Source of the DNA: Burkholderiales bacterium
GTDB lineage: Bacteria > Pseudomonadota > Gammaproteobacteria > Burkholderiales > SG8-39
Length of the DNA stretch: 64,000 nt
Direction: 5' to 3'
Assembly (NCBI GenBank): GCA_017880775.1
Contig: JADGRQ010000004.1
Coordinates: forward strand, 124,001 to 188,000
Under the pieces are notes generated by a model that saw only the letters and a program-made list of their open reading frames with translations, made no database searches and was not told the DNA's origin. Every line of letters starts with the position of its first letter. The stretch's first letter is position 1. The position numbers and the translations under genes were made by a program. This document shows positions 25,773 through 34,098 of the stretch, piece after piece.

Positions 25773-26222
25773 TCATTTTTTCTTTGATTTCCCGCCGGGA
25801 CCCCGCCGAAACAGGGCATCCGCTTCCTTCTTCTGTGCGTCCGACATGCTGGCATAGAGAGTCTCGAAGAGCGGGATGAATTTCTTGATCCCATTTGCAT
25901 GGGCATCGGCGATCTCGGCGTAGGATTTAAGATCTTCGACAGCGGTCATGGTGTTGGCATTTGCCAACCTTTTCTGCGTCAGCGCGTCCATTGATTTCGC
26001 ATTGTCGCGCATCTCCTGGGTGATCTTGGCCCACTGGTCTTCCTGTGCCGCTGTGATTTTGAGCTTGGTATGCATGTCTTTGATGCGTGCTTCGGCGCGG
26101 TCTCCGCCAGAAGCTTTGGCAGCGAGTACCGGGCTCGGAGCAAAGGCAATGGTGGCGACCAATACCGCCGCCGCAACAGCGCGCGCAGCTGCATATGTGA
26201 ATTGATAGCTGCTTTGTTTCAT
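25773..26222 (-). CDS. Periplasmic Spy/CpxP-like LTXXQ-motif protein
   Basis: The 149-residue protein has a signal peptide (AVAAAVLVATIAFAPSPVLAA, cut near residue 35) and a helical mature domain with two LTXXQ-like repeats, LKITAAQEDQWAKI and YASMSDAQKKEAD. That architecture is that of Spy/CpxP periplasmic chaperones and their many relatives. Ribosome site AAGGAG seven bases before the ATG. A lysine-rich tail (GGKSKKK) is present. With the secreted protein downstream it may be an envelope stress pair; regulation is not visible. Confidence 0.8.
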   Translation of the reverse strand: MKQSSYQFTYAAARAVAAAVLVATIAFAPSPVLAAKASGGDRAEARIKDMHTKLKITAAQEDQWAKITQEMRDNAKSMDALTQKRLANANTMTAVEDLKSYAEIADAHANGIKKFIPLFETLYASMSDAQKKEADALFRRGPGGKSKKK

Positions 26223-26548
26223 GAATTGACTCCTTGTGTGAGCACTGGCGCCCCTTATGAAGGGCCTTCATTCCCAAGTCAATTATTCCCATTCCTCTGT
26301 TGGCGCTCTGTTCGCTGGCGCGCATATGGGCTGCCAAAACTGACGCTATCCGTCATTCTGCCGCACGACGGATACCATCCTGTTCGTCAGCCGTCCGAGA
26401 TGGTCCATCCTGAATTGAAGTGCAGGTGGCGCGCAAACGGCAAATCGACACGCTCAGGCGCGCGCTCGCTTACGTAGGATGCGCGGCATGGTTTGACAAC
26501 GGGAAGCGCGCAGGCCAGTATACAAAGAGTTAATTTGAGGGAGCGTCA
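26223..26548. other. Divergent intergenic region
   Basis: About 325 bases between the LTXXQ gene (minus) and the small lipoprotein gene (plus). A TTGACA at 26493-26498 and a TATACA at 26519-26524 face the lipoprotein, but with a 20-base spacer they would be a weak sigma-70 promoter at best. No other signal recognised. Confidence 0.35.
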
Positions 26549-26767
26549 ATGCCTCATTTCGCCGCGGGCGCCGTAATTGTCCTCACTATCATCACAGCTT
26601 CGTGTGCAAGTAGCGAGTCACCCGATGCGTACGGAAAGTCAGGACGCATTGCGACTGACTCCATGTACACATCTCGGCCAGCTCCGATGGACCCAGGCCG
26701 AAACATCGCCGAGCAGGATTGCACCAAACCCATTGCTTTGGATCGCGGCAACCTTCTTTGTAAGTAA
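26549..26767 (+). CDS. Small putative lipoprotein
   Basis: A 72-residue protein with a GAGGGAGCG ribosome site. IVLTIITASCASSES carries a plausible lipobox with Cys19 or so as the acylated residue. The C-terminus EQDCTKPIALDRGNLLCK has two cysteines and resembles the end of small conserved betaproteobacterial proteins of unknown function. It overlaps, on the opposite strand, the last part of a decayed amidohydrolase gene. Confidence 0.6.
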   Translation: MPHFAAGAVIVLTIITASCASSESPDAYGKSGRIATDSMYTSRPAPMDPGRNIAEQDCTKPIALDRGNLLCK

Positions 26768-27443
26768 GCATTCCCGCTTCAGTGCCAGCGGCCTGGCGGT
26801 GAAAACCGCCTTGCCGCCCACCACGGTCATCACCGATTCGATGCGAGCGATCTCGCCGGCTGGCACGCTGAAATAGTCGCGGTCGAGGATCGCAAAGTCC
26901 GCGAGCTTGCCGACTTCGAGCGAGCCGCGCTTGTCTTCGTCGAAGCTGAACCATGCGCTGCTCAGCGTGTAGAGCCGCAGCGCCTGTTCGCGCGTGGGCG
27001 TTTCGTCGGGACCGCGCAAGGTAGTGCCGCCGACCGTCTTGCCGTCCAGCATCCATTGCAGCGCGACGAACGGGGTGTACGAGGCGACACGGTGCGCACC
27101 GGTGCCGGCGCCCACGTGCACGCCCGTGCGCAAGGCCGTCATGATCGGTGGCATGCGGCGTGCCGCCTCGCCGCGCCTTGCGAGTTCCTGGTCGCCCTGG
27201 AAGTACATCGCGTCCTGCATGGTCCAGCCCACGCCCAGCGCCTTCATGCGCTCAAACGTTGCCGCGGAGCCGTCGTTCAAATGCGCGATCGACCAGCGCA
27301 GGCCGGTGATCGACGTCTCGCGGTTGACGCGCTCGAATAGATCCAACAGCTGCCCGAACGATTTGTTCTCCTGCCAGTGGATGGTCAGCGTGAGCCCCTG
27401 CCGCGAGGCCGGCGAACCGGTGGCCTGAAGAATTCGATCCAGT
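26639..27443 (-). pseudogene. C-terminal fragment of a YtcJ-like amidohydrolase
   Basis: The open frame preserves the C-terminal half of an Amidohydro_3 protein: GLTLTIHWQENKSFGQLLDLF, RWSIAHLNDGS, HRVASYTPFVALQWMLDGK and GSLEVGKLADFAILDRDYFSV. Intact YtcJ-type proteins have about 550 residues; here only about 265 remain. The frame is closed on the 5' side by a TGA directly before LDRILQATG, and no metal-binding HxH exists upstream. The last 35 residues depart from the family and overlap the lipoprotein gene. Loss of the N-terminal half makes it non-functional. Confidence 0.75.
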
Positions 27444-27557
27444 CATTGCATGCTCCCTGGGTTCATTGCTTTTGATGGCAAATCCGGATTCTGCGCGCGT
27501 AACCGGTAAACTGATCGCTTGCGGCTAAGCAAGGTTGCCGCCAACGAGGCAATGACC

Positions 27558-27773
27558 ATGGCGATCCGCATTCATTACTGCTCCGGCTGAGGCTACAAAC
27601 CCGAAGCCCTCCGTGTGAAGGCTTGGATTGAAGCTCGCGGGCGCGGGCCGGTTGACGTCCAACCCGGAAAGGCGGGCCAGTTCGACGTCGTCATCGACGA
27701 AAAGCTCGTCTACTCGCGCTACGAGACGGGACGGTTCCCGTCGGACGCCGATCTGGAGAAGATCAGGCTCTAG
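27558..27773 (+). CDS. Selenoprotein W homologue (Rdx family) with in-frame UGA as Sec
   Basis: Reading UGA at 27588-27590 as selenocysteine gives a 71-residue protein beginning AIRIHYCSGUGYKPEALRV and ending LEKIRL. It is collinear with selenoprotein W: beta strand, CxxU at residues 8-11 (vertebrate SelW has YCGAUGYK), a helix, then GKAGQFDVVIDEKLVYSR and GRFPSDADLE, the usual GxFEVxxxGxLIxSK and GxFP motifs. Both halves lie in one frame, so the UGA is the only interruption. A GAGG ribosome site is eight bases before the chosen ATG at 27558; an ATG at 27552 is too close to it. Rdx proteins are thioredoxin-fold redox proteins. A SECIS-like hairpin follows the UGA, and tRNA-Sec is encoded at 62.8 kb. 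Confidence 0.85.
27604..27624 (+). promoter_or_regulatory. Predicted bacterial SECIS of the SelW gene
   Basis: AAGCCCTC (27604-27611) can pair with GAAGGCTT (27617-27624) with one C-A mismatch, closing the loop CGTGT. The loop has G as its second base and begins 21 bases after the UGA, within the published window for bacterial SECIS elements (about 16-37) recognised by SelB. Confidence 0.65.
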
Positions 27774-28193
27774 TTCGTGCGTGCCGCGCTGGGTTAGCAA
27801 ATCGCGACCCTTGACCTGAGCCCCGTAAGCAGTGCCAGTCGATGCTTTGTAGAGTTCGAGTTTTGCGGGTCACAGCTATGTCGATCCAGTCCGATACGGC
27901 GGCAAATCCTGGCCTTCGATAATTCATCTTATCGAAAGTTAGGATTCGCAAAGACGCCGCGATACCGATCAGGCTTCTTGCCGAGAGCTCTACATTCAAA
28001 CGGTCCAGAATTTGGAGATAGAGTCAAGATTTGAGCGTCGCGGCAGGCCTCTCCGTCCGGCTAGGCGTCGCCATCGGTGCAGGCGATCGCTATCTTCTCC
28101 ACCACTCGAACCGATAGGAAATTTGATCCTGCTGATTTCCCGCGTGCCGGCGCCGAGGTTGCTGGCGGCCAGGTACCGCGTGCAGAGGCAGCA
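27774..28193. other. Intergenic region, possible relic
   Basis: 420 bases without a convincing gene. The minus-strand frame 27999-27763 reads LNVELSARSLIGIAASLRIL near its start, faintly like the core-binding domain of a tyrosine recombinase, but it lacks a start context and the catalytic part. It overlaps the end of the SelW gene antisense. I would not annotate it as a gene. Confidence 0.3.
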
Positions 28194-28604
28194 TCAGTCC
28201 GGGCGCACGATCTTCCAGTAGGTGTCCTTGCGCCAGATCAGGCCGTCCTTGAACTCGTAGAGGTCGCAGCCCTTATAGTCGAGCACGCTGCCGTCGGCGG
28301 ATTTGCCGGTGACGCGCCACACGGTGACGGCGCGGTTCTCGCCGGCCACGAATTCGTCGAGGCGCGCCCAGTGCATATCGGGGATCGCCTTGAAACGCGC
28401 GGCCAGCAGGTTGCGCACCGCCTCCTTGCCGACAATGCTGCGGCCTGTGTATTCCGGCCCCAGCGCCAGCCAGAAGATACAGTCATCGTGGAAGAAGGAC
28501 ACGATGCGCTCCACTTCCCGGCTGTTGAAGGCTTCGCCGATGGCTTTGAGAAATTCGCGCGTAAGGGGGCTGGGAGCGCGGGTCGGTGGAAGGGGCTGGC
28601 TCAT
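28194..28604 (-). CDS. SnoaL/NTF2-like protein
   Basis: The 136-residue protein has the cone-shaped NTF2 fold pattern: LKAIGEAFNSREVERIVSFFHDDCIFW, ARFKAIPDMHWARLDEFVAGENRAVTVWRVTGK and YKGCDLYEFKDGLIWRKDTYWKI. Members are ketosteroid-isomerase-like, with roles in aromatic or polyketide turnover, and many are of unknown function. Its ATG overlaps the TGA of an upstream frame fragment (ATGA), with a GGAG site, so it was once the second gene of an operon. Downstream there is no further gene on this strand. Confidence 0.82.
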   Translation of the reverse strand: MSQPLPPTRAPSPLTREFLKAIGEAFNSREVERIVSFFHDDCIFWLALGPEYTGRSIVGKEAVRNLLAARFKAIPDMHWARLDEFVAGENRAVTVWRVTGKSADGSVLDYKGCDLYEFKDGLIWRKDTYWKIVRPD

Positions 28605-28793
28605 GCGTTCTCCATATCATCAGGTACCGCGTTGAAAAGGTCACCGAGAGCCGACAGCGTGTACGTCTTCACGACGTGCGGGAACTCCTCCTTGCTTACG
28701 CACTCGTCGACGCTACCGTACATCGTGCGGCGTTGGGCCAAGGCAACCGCGGGCACGCCGCGCAGCGCCCCACACGACCGCCCAGTGCGTTGA
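28601..28793 (-). pseudogene. C-terminal fragment of an unrecognised protein
   Basis: A minus-strand frame that includes CVSKEEFPHVVKTYTLSALG and ends in DLFNAVPDDMENA, four bases into the SnoaL-like gene. The N-terminal part is not available: the frame upstream is unlike protein and a shift near 28763 would be needed to extend to SINALGGRV. The conserved look and the ATGA coupling argue that it was the 3' end of a real gene. I cannot name the family. Confidence 0.4.
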
Positions 28794-28880
28794 TTGAGAG
28801 GACCGCGTGCGCCGCGATACCGATGCTAAACTGATGCTACACGCGTTTCATCCATCTACGGCCACAGCGAGGACGCCGCC

Positions 28881-29279
28881 ATGCCGAGAACCAAGGTCGC
28901 CATACCCAACGTTGCCGAAGCCGACCCGGGCCTGTGGTCGAACTGCATCCGCGCCGGCGACCTGCTGTTCATCTCCGGCCAGGTGGCGCGCCCCTTCGAG
29001 GGCGGCAGGACGCTGGTCGGCAACAACGAGTACGAGCAGACCAAGCAGATATTCTCGCGCATCAAGCGCATCTGCGAAGCCGCCGGCGGCAGCCTCGAAG
29101 ACATTGTCAAGATGACCATCTTCGTGGTCAACATCAAGAACAACACCGAGGTCTGGCGCGCGCGCCGCGAGTTTTTCACCGGTGATTTTCCCGCTTCTAC
29201 GCTAGTCGAAGTGCGCTCGCTGGCCGGCCCGGAAACCCTGGTCGAGATCGAAACCGTCGCGTATCTCGGGAAGAAATGA
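28881..29279 (+). CDS. RidA family protein
   Basis: The 132-residue protein shows CIRAGDLLFISGQVARPFEG, QTKQIFSRIKRICEAAGGSLEDIVKMTIFV and PASTLVEVRSLAGPETLVEIETVA. The last segment has the canonical R-x-x-x...VEIE arrangement with the Arg that binds the carboxylate of the imine substrate, so it is the most canonical RidA of the window. The stop is one base before the ATG of the Bug receptor, so the two genes are co-translated. Confidence 0.9.
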   Translation: MPRTKVAIPNVAEADPGLWSNCIRAGDLLFISGQVARPFEGGRTLVGNNEYEQTKQIFSRIKRICEAAGGSLEDIVKMTIFVVNIKNNTEVWRARREFFTGDFPASTLVEVRSLAGPETLVEIETVAYLGKK

Positions 29280-29280
29280 A

Positions 29281-30258
29281 ATGAACGCCGACCACAAGGT
29301 CCGTGCTGCGGGGTTGCTGGCTGCGGCCGCGCTGTGGGCCGCTGCCCTACCCGCTGCGGCGCAGTTCCCGACGAAGCCGATCCACATCGTCGTGCCTTAC
29401 CAAGCCGGTGGCACATCGGAGATGATGGCCCGCTTGGTGGCTGAACATTTGCAGGCTGCGCTCAAGCAGCCTGTACTGATCGATAACCGCCCCGGCGGCG
29501 GCACCACCATAGGCGCGGCGGCGGTCGCGCAGGCCCCTGCCGACGGCCATGTGTTGTTCGTGAATGCTTCGAGCTTCCTGATCAACGCGCAGCTCATGAA
29601 GGGCCTGCCCTACGACGCTGCAAAGGACTTCGTACCGCTGACGCTCGCCGCCTCGAATCCGCACGTGCTGGTGGCCTTCAACGGCCTAGGCGTGGCCAAT
29701 TTCCGCGACTTCCTCGCAATGGCGAAGCAGAAGGGCAACGCTATGGCATACGCCTCGTTCGGCAACGGCAGCTCCGGCCACCTCGCCTTCGAACTACTGA
29801 AGAAGACCTACGATTTCCAGATGCTGCACGTGCCCTACAAAGGCGTGCCCGCCGCGATGATCGACGTGATGGGCGGCAACGTACAGGTGATGCTGACCGA
29901 TCTGCCGCCGGCGGTGACCCAGATCAAGGCCGGCAAGCTGCTCGGCCTGGCGATCGCCGCCGAGCAGCGCAACCCTGCCCTGCCCGATACGCCCACCTTC
30001 AAGGAGGCCGGCGGCACGCAGTTCGTGTCGCGCTCCTGGTTCGGCTTCCTCGCACGCAGCGGCACCCCACCCGAGATCATCAAGGTACTGCAGACCGAGA
30101 TTGTGAGGGCACTGCAGAACCCCGGGCTCAGGGACAAGCTGCGCGCCGCAGGCATGGACACGTACGGCACTAGCGCCGAGGAGTTCGATGCCTTCATGAA
30201 AAGCGAATCGGCGCGCTTCGCCGAGGCAATCAAGTTCTCGGGCACGAAAATAGACTGA
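29281..30258 (+). CDS. Bug-family TTT receptor (solute-binding protein)
   Basis: A 325-residue periplasmic protein. Residues 1-28 are a signal peptide (GLLAAAALWAAALPAAAQ) followed directly by FPTKPIHIVVPYQAGGTSEMMAR, the N-terminal Bug motif. DNRPGGGTTIGAAAVAQAPADGH and LHVPYKGVPAAMIDVMGGNVQ are the ligand-loop and second-domain signatures. These proteins capture carboxylates, nicotinate-like acids and many other anions, usually for TctAB-type permeases encoded elsewhere. The RidA gene just upstream suggests an amino- or imino-containing substrate. A truncated AraC gene follows. Confidence 0.92.
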   Translation: MNADHKVRAAGLLAAAALWAAALPAAAQFPTKPIHIVVPYQAGGTSEMMARLVAEHLQAALKQPVLIDNRPGGGTTIGAAAVAQAPADGHVLFVNASSFLINAQLMKGLPYDAAKDFVPLTLAASNPHVLVAFNGLGVANFRDFLAMAKQKGNAMAYASFGNGSSGHLAFELLKKTYDFQMLHVPYKGVPAAMIDVMGGNVQVMLTDLPPAVTQIKAGKLLGLAIAAEQRNPALPDTPTFKEAGGTQFVSRSWFGFLARSGTPPEIIKVLQTEIVRALQNPGLRDKLRAAGMDTYGTSAEEFDAFMKSESARFAEAIKFSGTKID

Positions 30259-30314
30259 GGTGTACCAGTCCTACTTGCGAACTCGAGAAGCGCCTGCGTG
30301 CGCTCTGGAAAAGC

Positions 30315-30611
30315 GTGCAGCTCGATCTCGCACGCGAGTGGACCCTCAATAAGCTGGCGGCCCTCACCGCCATGAGTGCCGAGCATTTGCGGCGGCTATG
30401 CCAGCGCAGCATAGGCCGCAGCCCGATGCAGCAATTGACCGCGCTCAGGATCCAGCATGCGGCCCACCTGCTGGCGACGACCGAAGTTAAGATCGAGGCG
30501 GTTGCGCACAGCGTGGGCTACCAGAACCCGTTCGCGTTCTCGAACACGTTCAAGCGGATCACGGGGATCAGGCCGTCGCACTTCCGGGCCCGCAAGCGCA
30601 GCGGCGCCTGA
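30315..30611 (+). pseudogene. AraC-family regulator, only HTH domain left
   Basis: The 98-residue frame contains a full AraC-type double helix-turn-helix: WTLNKLAALTAMSAEHLRRL, then SPMQQLTALRIQHAAHLLA and VAHSVGYQNPFAFSNTFKRI. Full-length members have 250-300 residues; the ligand-binding N-terminal domain is missing and the frame upstream (from about 30265) meets the end of the receptor gene. It might still be made from the GTG at 30315 as a free DNA-binding domain, but no ribosome site is evident. I consider it a truncated gene. Confidence 0.65.
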
Positions 30612-30682
30612 CCGCGCGGCAGCGTCTTGCCCTCGCCGCCGATTGTGCGCATAGTCGCGGCGACAAGCACAAGGAAGTGAGC

Positions 30683-30982
30683 ATGATCATTGAGATCGCA
30701 CAGTTCGAAGTGAAGCCGGGGATGGAGGACGCGTTCAAGGCGGGCGTGAAGACGGCGTTGCCAATCTTCAAGCGCGCGAAAGGCTGCAGAGGGCTGCAGA
30801 TGCTGCGCTCTATCGAGAAACCGAGCCGCTTCCGCCTGCTCCTGAAATGGGACACCGTGGAGAACCACACGATCGATTTCCGCGGCTCGAGCGATTATCA
30901 GGATTTTCGCAAGCTCGTCGCCCACTGCTACGCGGTGCCCCCGGAGGTCGAGCATACTGAGGATGTGGCCGCGGGATTCTGA
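30683..30982 (+). CDS. Antibiotic biosynthesis monooxygenase (ABM) domain protein
   Basis: The 99-residue protein has the ferredoxin-like ABM fold pattern: IIEIAQFEVKPGMEDAF, then CRGLQMLRSIEKPSRFRLLLKWDTVENHTIDFRGSSDYQDF. ABM proteins are small dimeric enzymes or haem-binding oxygenases, often of unknown role. AAGGAA lies six bases before the ATG at 30683; the GTG two codons earlier would touch the ribosome site. Not part of a clear operon. Confidence 0.8.
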   Translation: MIIEIAQFEVKPGMEDAFKAGVKTALPIFKRAKGCRGLQMLRSIEKPSRFRLLLKWDTVENHTIDFRGSSDYQDFRKLVAHCYAVPPEVEHTEDVAAGF

Positions 30983-31572
30983 GAGCCGCTGAGGGTTCTG
31001 ATCCAACAGCATCAGACGCGCTGACGGGCTAGAGTGATCGGCTTCGTGTGGCGGGCTGGGTCGAGAGTTTTCACACAGCCTCAGTCGAAATCGGACATTT
31101 GCAGACGCTCGGGTTTCGCTTTCGCAGGGGTCAATTTTCGCAAGTTAGCGGCGACGAGACCGCGGCGTCTCACGCGTCACGCGAGCCACTCGGCGCGCGC
31201 CCTGTGCGGACGGCACGCCATTGCGCTCGAATTCGGCACGTGTTCCAGCGCAACAACATCAATGCAATCCAATCGCAGCCGTACCAACGAAATCGGCGTA
31301 GGAGACTTACGCGATATCACGCGCACGTTTGCCGCACTGATTCGCTCTCAGCCGACCACGTGCCTTTCGAGCGATGCGCTAACGCGCAGAATGATCGGGA
31401 ATGTTTAGGCTTGAAGCACTTGATCTAAAAAATTTACCAATCAAGTACTTATGTATGGCGGTGGGCGCAGTCTCTCGCGAAGGGATTTATTGGAGGCGGA
31501 ACAGGGAATTTGAATGCACCTTCCTTGATCGCGCGGATTTTCAGCTAGCAATCCTCGCGCAATAGAGGCCCG
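30983..31572. repeat. 590-base non-coding region with a dispersed repeat
   Basis: No gene is recognised although two frames of about 125 codons are open (31034-31408 and 31048-31428). The segment 31456-31481 (TGGCGGTGGGCGCAGTCTC and following TCGCGAA) recurs with one mismatch at 62996-63021, and GGAACAGGGAATTTGAATGC at 31498-31517 resembles 63164-63182. Both sites seem to be copies of the same relic element. Confidence 0.55.
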
Positions 31573-32769
31573 CTATTGCGAGTCGGTTCTCTTTGACGTG
31601 TGCACGGCGGGGCGCGTCGCGAAGGTTGAAGGAAGCACTTCTGGGACGGTAGCCGCTCGACGTGCGAGCCAATACTGGTAGGGAGGCGGCACCAAGGCGA
31701 AGTCTGGATCAAGCCCGAGCTTTTGCGCGGCGTCCATTGCCCAGTTCGGGTTGTAAAGCATCTCGCGGGCAAGCGCGATCAGATCGGCCCGGCCCTGTTG
31801 CAGGATGCGCTCGGCTTGATCCGCATGCACGATCAGGCCCACAGCCATCGTCATTGTGCCGGCTTGTCTTCTGATCTGGTCCGCGTAGGGAACTTGGTAG
31901 CCGTAGGTCGGCTTTACGGCTCCCGCCGGTGGCCTGTCGAGGATGCCACCGGAACTGCAGTCAATCACATCGACGCCAAGGGGCTTGACGAGTTTGGCCA
32001 ACTCGACGCTCTGCGCCGGTCCCCAGCCTGCATCGTCCTCCGCAGACAGGCGAAGGAAAAGCGGTTTTTCTTTCGGCCAGATTGCGCGGACACATTCGAC
32101 GACCTCGCGTGCAAAGCGCATACGATTCGTTTGCGAGCCCCCATACTCATCGCTGCGCTGGTTCGCAAGCGGAGAGAGAAATTGATGCATTAGATAGCCG
32201 TGCGCCCCGTGGATCTCGACCACGTCGAAGCCGGCAGCGCCTGCACGTGCCGCCGCTTTGCCCCAGGACTCGATTAGCGCACCAATCTCGGCTCGCGTTA
32301 GCGCGCGCGGTACCGGTGAGCCTTCACCCGCGGCTAGTGCACTCGGTGCGACCAGTTCCCAAGCGTCCCAGTCCTCGACTGCGGCACCTTCCTTACTGTT
32401 TCGGTCTAGCGGACGGCCACCCTCCCACGGGCGCTGGCAGCGCGACTTCCGGCCTGAATGGCCGAGCTGAATTCCCGCGGCCGCTCCGCATTGGTGTAGC
32501 AGATCGACAATGCGAGCGAGCTGCGACACAAAAGCATCGTCCCACAGGCCTAAATCGCCTACCGTTCCGCAACCACGCCGCTCGATCTTCGTAGATTCGA
32601 CGATCACCAATCCTGCGCCGCCAGCAGCATAGCGACCCGCATTCATTATGTGCCAGTCGGTGGCAAAGCCTTTGATCGCCGAATACTGGTGCATGGGCGC
32701 GACCACAACGCGGTTCTTGAGCGTGAGTCCCCGAATTGGCAGGGGCGTGAAGAGGAGCGGCTGGGTCAT
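31573..32769 (-). CDS. NADH:flavin oxidoreductase, old yellow enzyme family (YqjM-like)
   Basis: The 398-residue FMN TIM barrel has APMHQYSAIKGFATDWHIMN at the position of the flavin-binding APMCxYS motif, EIHGAHGYLMHQFLSPLANQR (substrate-binding His pair), and GWGPAQSVELAKLV / ADLIALAREMLYNPNW phosphate-binding segments. This is the class of xenobiotic reductase and YqjM enzymes that reduce activated alkenes with NAD(P)H. The cysteine that tunes the flavin in YqjM is replaced by His. It reads alone on the minus strand with no clear operon partner. About 50 C-terminal residues are longer than in YqjM. Confidence 0.9.
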   Translation of the reverse strand: MTQPLLFTPLPIRGLTLKNRVVVAPMHQYSAIKGFATDWHIMNAGRYAAGGAGLVIVESTKIERRGCGTVGDLGLWDDAFVSQLARIVDLLHQCGAAAGIQLGHSGRKSRCQRPWEGGRPLDRNSKEGAAVEDWDAWELVAPSALAAGEGSPVPRALTRAEIGALIESWGKAAARAGAAGFDVVEIHGAHGYLMHQFLSPLANQRSDEYGGSQTNRMRFAREVVECVRAIWPKEKPLFLRLSAEDDAGWGPAQSVELAKLVKPLGVDVIDCSSGGILDRPPAGAVKPTYGYQVPYADQIRRQAGTMTMAVGLIVHADQAERILQQGRADLIALAREMLYNPNWAMDAAQKLGLDPDFALVPPPYQYWLARRAATVPEVLPSTFATRPAVHTSKRTDSQ

Positions 32770-32941
32770 GAATTCGATCTTCCCTTCTTGTCAAATTGCG
32801 AAGCCGTAAAAGGATACGCAACCGAGTCTCCTTTCCAACTTGCACAAATTATTTTTATCGATAGTCAACGTACTGCAGCAATGCACAGAATTCGGATAGC
32901 GGCTTGGTATGACGTTGGAAGCCGATTCTTGCCGCCTCCAC

Positions 32942-33892
32942 TCAGTCTGATGCAGTGGTCAGGGACTGGAATTCCTTCGCGGATAACTTCAACTGCGTCG
33001 CGCGGACAAGGCTGTCGAGCTGATCGAGGTTGGTGGCGCTGGCGATTGGCGCGGTGACTCCCTCGCGGGCGATGAGCCAGGCGAGCGCCACTTCCGCCTT
33101 TTTCGCCCGGTGCGCCTGAGCGACTGCATCGAGCGCCTTCAGGATACGGAATCCACGGTCGTTCAGGTATTTCCTGACCCCGTCGGCGCGTGCGCTCTTC
33201 TCGAGATCCGCCTTGCTGCGGTACTTGCCCGAGAGAAATCCGGACGCGAGGCTGTAATAGACGATGACACCGAGGTCCTCGGCGATGCAAAGATCTTGCA
33301 GCGACCCTTCGAACTTCTTTCGCTCACAGAGGTTGTATTCCGGTTGCTCGACTTCGTAGCGTGGCAACCCTTTCGCAGCGGCCGTATCGAGGGCCTCACG
33401 CAGGCCCGTGGCGGTGGAGTTCGAGCTGCCGATTGCCCTCACCTTCCCCGCCTGGATGAGAGCCTCGTAGGCACGCAGCGTTTCTTCGATCGGCGATTCG
33501 GCATCGGGCCGGTGGCTGAGATAGAGGTCGATGCGATCGGTCTGCAAGCGCCGAAGCGACCCTTCGACCCCAGCAGCGATGCTCTTCGCCGATAGGCCCT
33601 TGCCGTCAGTTCCCGGCGCGGCTCCCACCTTGGTAATAAGGACCACTTGGGAGCGTCGCGCCGGCGAGGCCTTGAGCCAGTTGCCGATTGTCGTTTCCGA
33701 CTCGCCCCCCCTATTGCCGGGAACCCAGCGCGAGTACACGTCGGCCGTATCGACGGCGTTTAGCCCGGCATCAACGAAGCGGTCGAGCAACCGAAATGCG
33801 GTCGGCTGGTCGACGGTCCAGCCGAAGACGTTGGCACCGAAGACGAGAGGCGCGATGCGAAGGGCGGAGCGACCGAGGGGGCGGGTATTCAT
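32942..33892 (-). CDS. Aldo/keto reductase
   Basis: A 316-residue cytosolic aldo/keto reductase starting at NTRPLGRSALRIAPLVFGAN. DTADVYSRW holds the catalytic Asp and Tyr, LITKVGAA the Lys, and LYLSHRPDAESPIEETL the His-containing strand. The long loop with PGNRGGESETTIGNWLK is typical of the AKR11/Tas-like group that reduces sugar or aromatic aldehydes with NADPH. The upstream frame to 34036 crosses the divergent promoter region and is not coding. It is divergent from the M81 peptidase gene. Confidence 0.9.
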   Translation of the reverse strand: MNTRPLGRSALRIAPLVFGANVFGWTVDQPTAFRLLDRFVDAGLNAVDTADVYSRWVPGNRGGESETTIGNWLKASPARRSQVVLITKVGAAPGTDGKGLSAKSIAAGVEGSLRRLQTDRIDLYLSHRPDAESPIEETLRAYEALIQAGKVRAIGSSNSTATGLREALDTAAAKGLPRYEVEQPEYNLCERKKFEGSLQDLCIAEDLGVIVYYSLASGFLSGKYRSKADLEKSARADGVRKYLNDRGFRILKALDAVAQAHRAKKAEVALAWLIAREGVTAPIASATNLDQLDSLVRATQLKLSAKEFQSLTTASD

Positions 33893-34098
33893 GACGCCAT
33901 TATGGTGCTCGCACCGAGCATGTCTACATGTTGTGGGGCTTGCGGCAAATAGTGGCCGCTTGCCAGCCGCTGTCACGCTGAACGCGAACCCGCGGGTGAC
34001 GCATTCGCCGCCGGGCGCAGCCGCATGCTTGCTCACAACAAGGAGAACTGTGTGCGATAGTATTCGCTCCGTCTAGTCTGCAGGTAGGCGAAACTAGC

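Noticed and set aside
27443-27450. TGA before the YtcJ fragment as another selenocysteine codon
   Set aside because: The sequence upstream is not protein-like and the family has no Cys or Sec there; this is a deletion border.
27763-27999. Possible tyrosine recombinase core-binding fragment
   Set aside because: Resemblance is faint, no catalytic residues, antisense to the SelW gene end. Too weak to call.
31034-31428. Two 125-codon frames in the 31 kb gap
   Set aside because: No ribosome site, no recognised domain, and they overlap each other in different frames.
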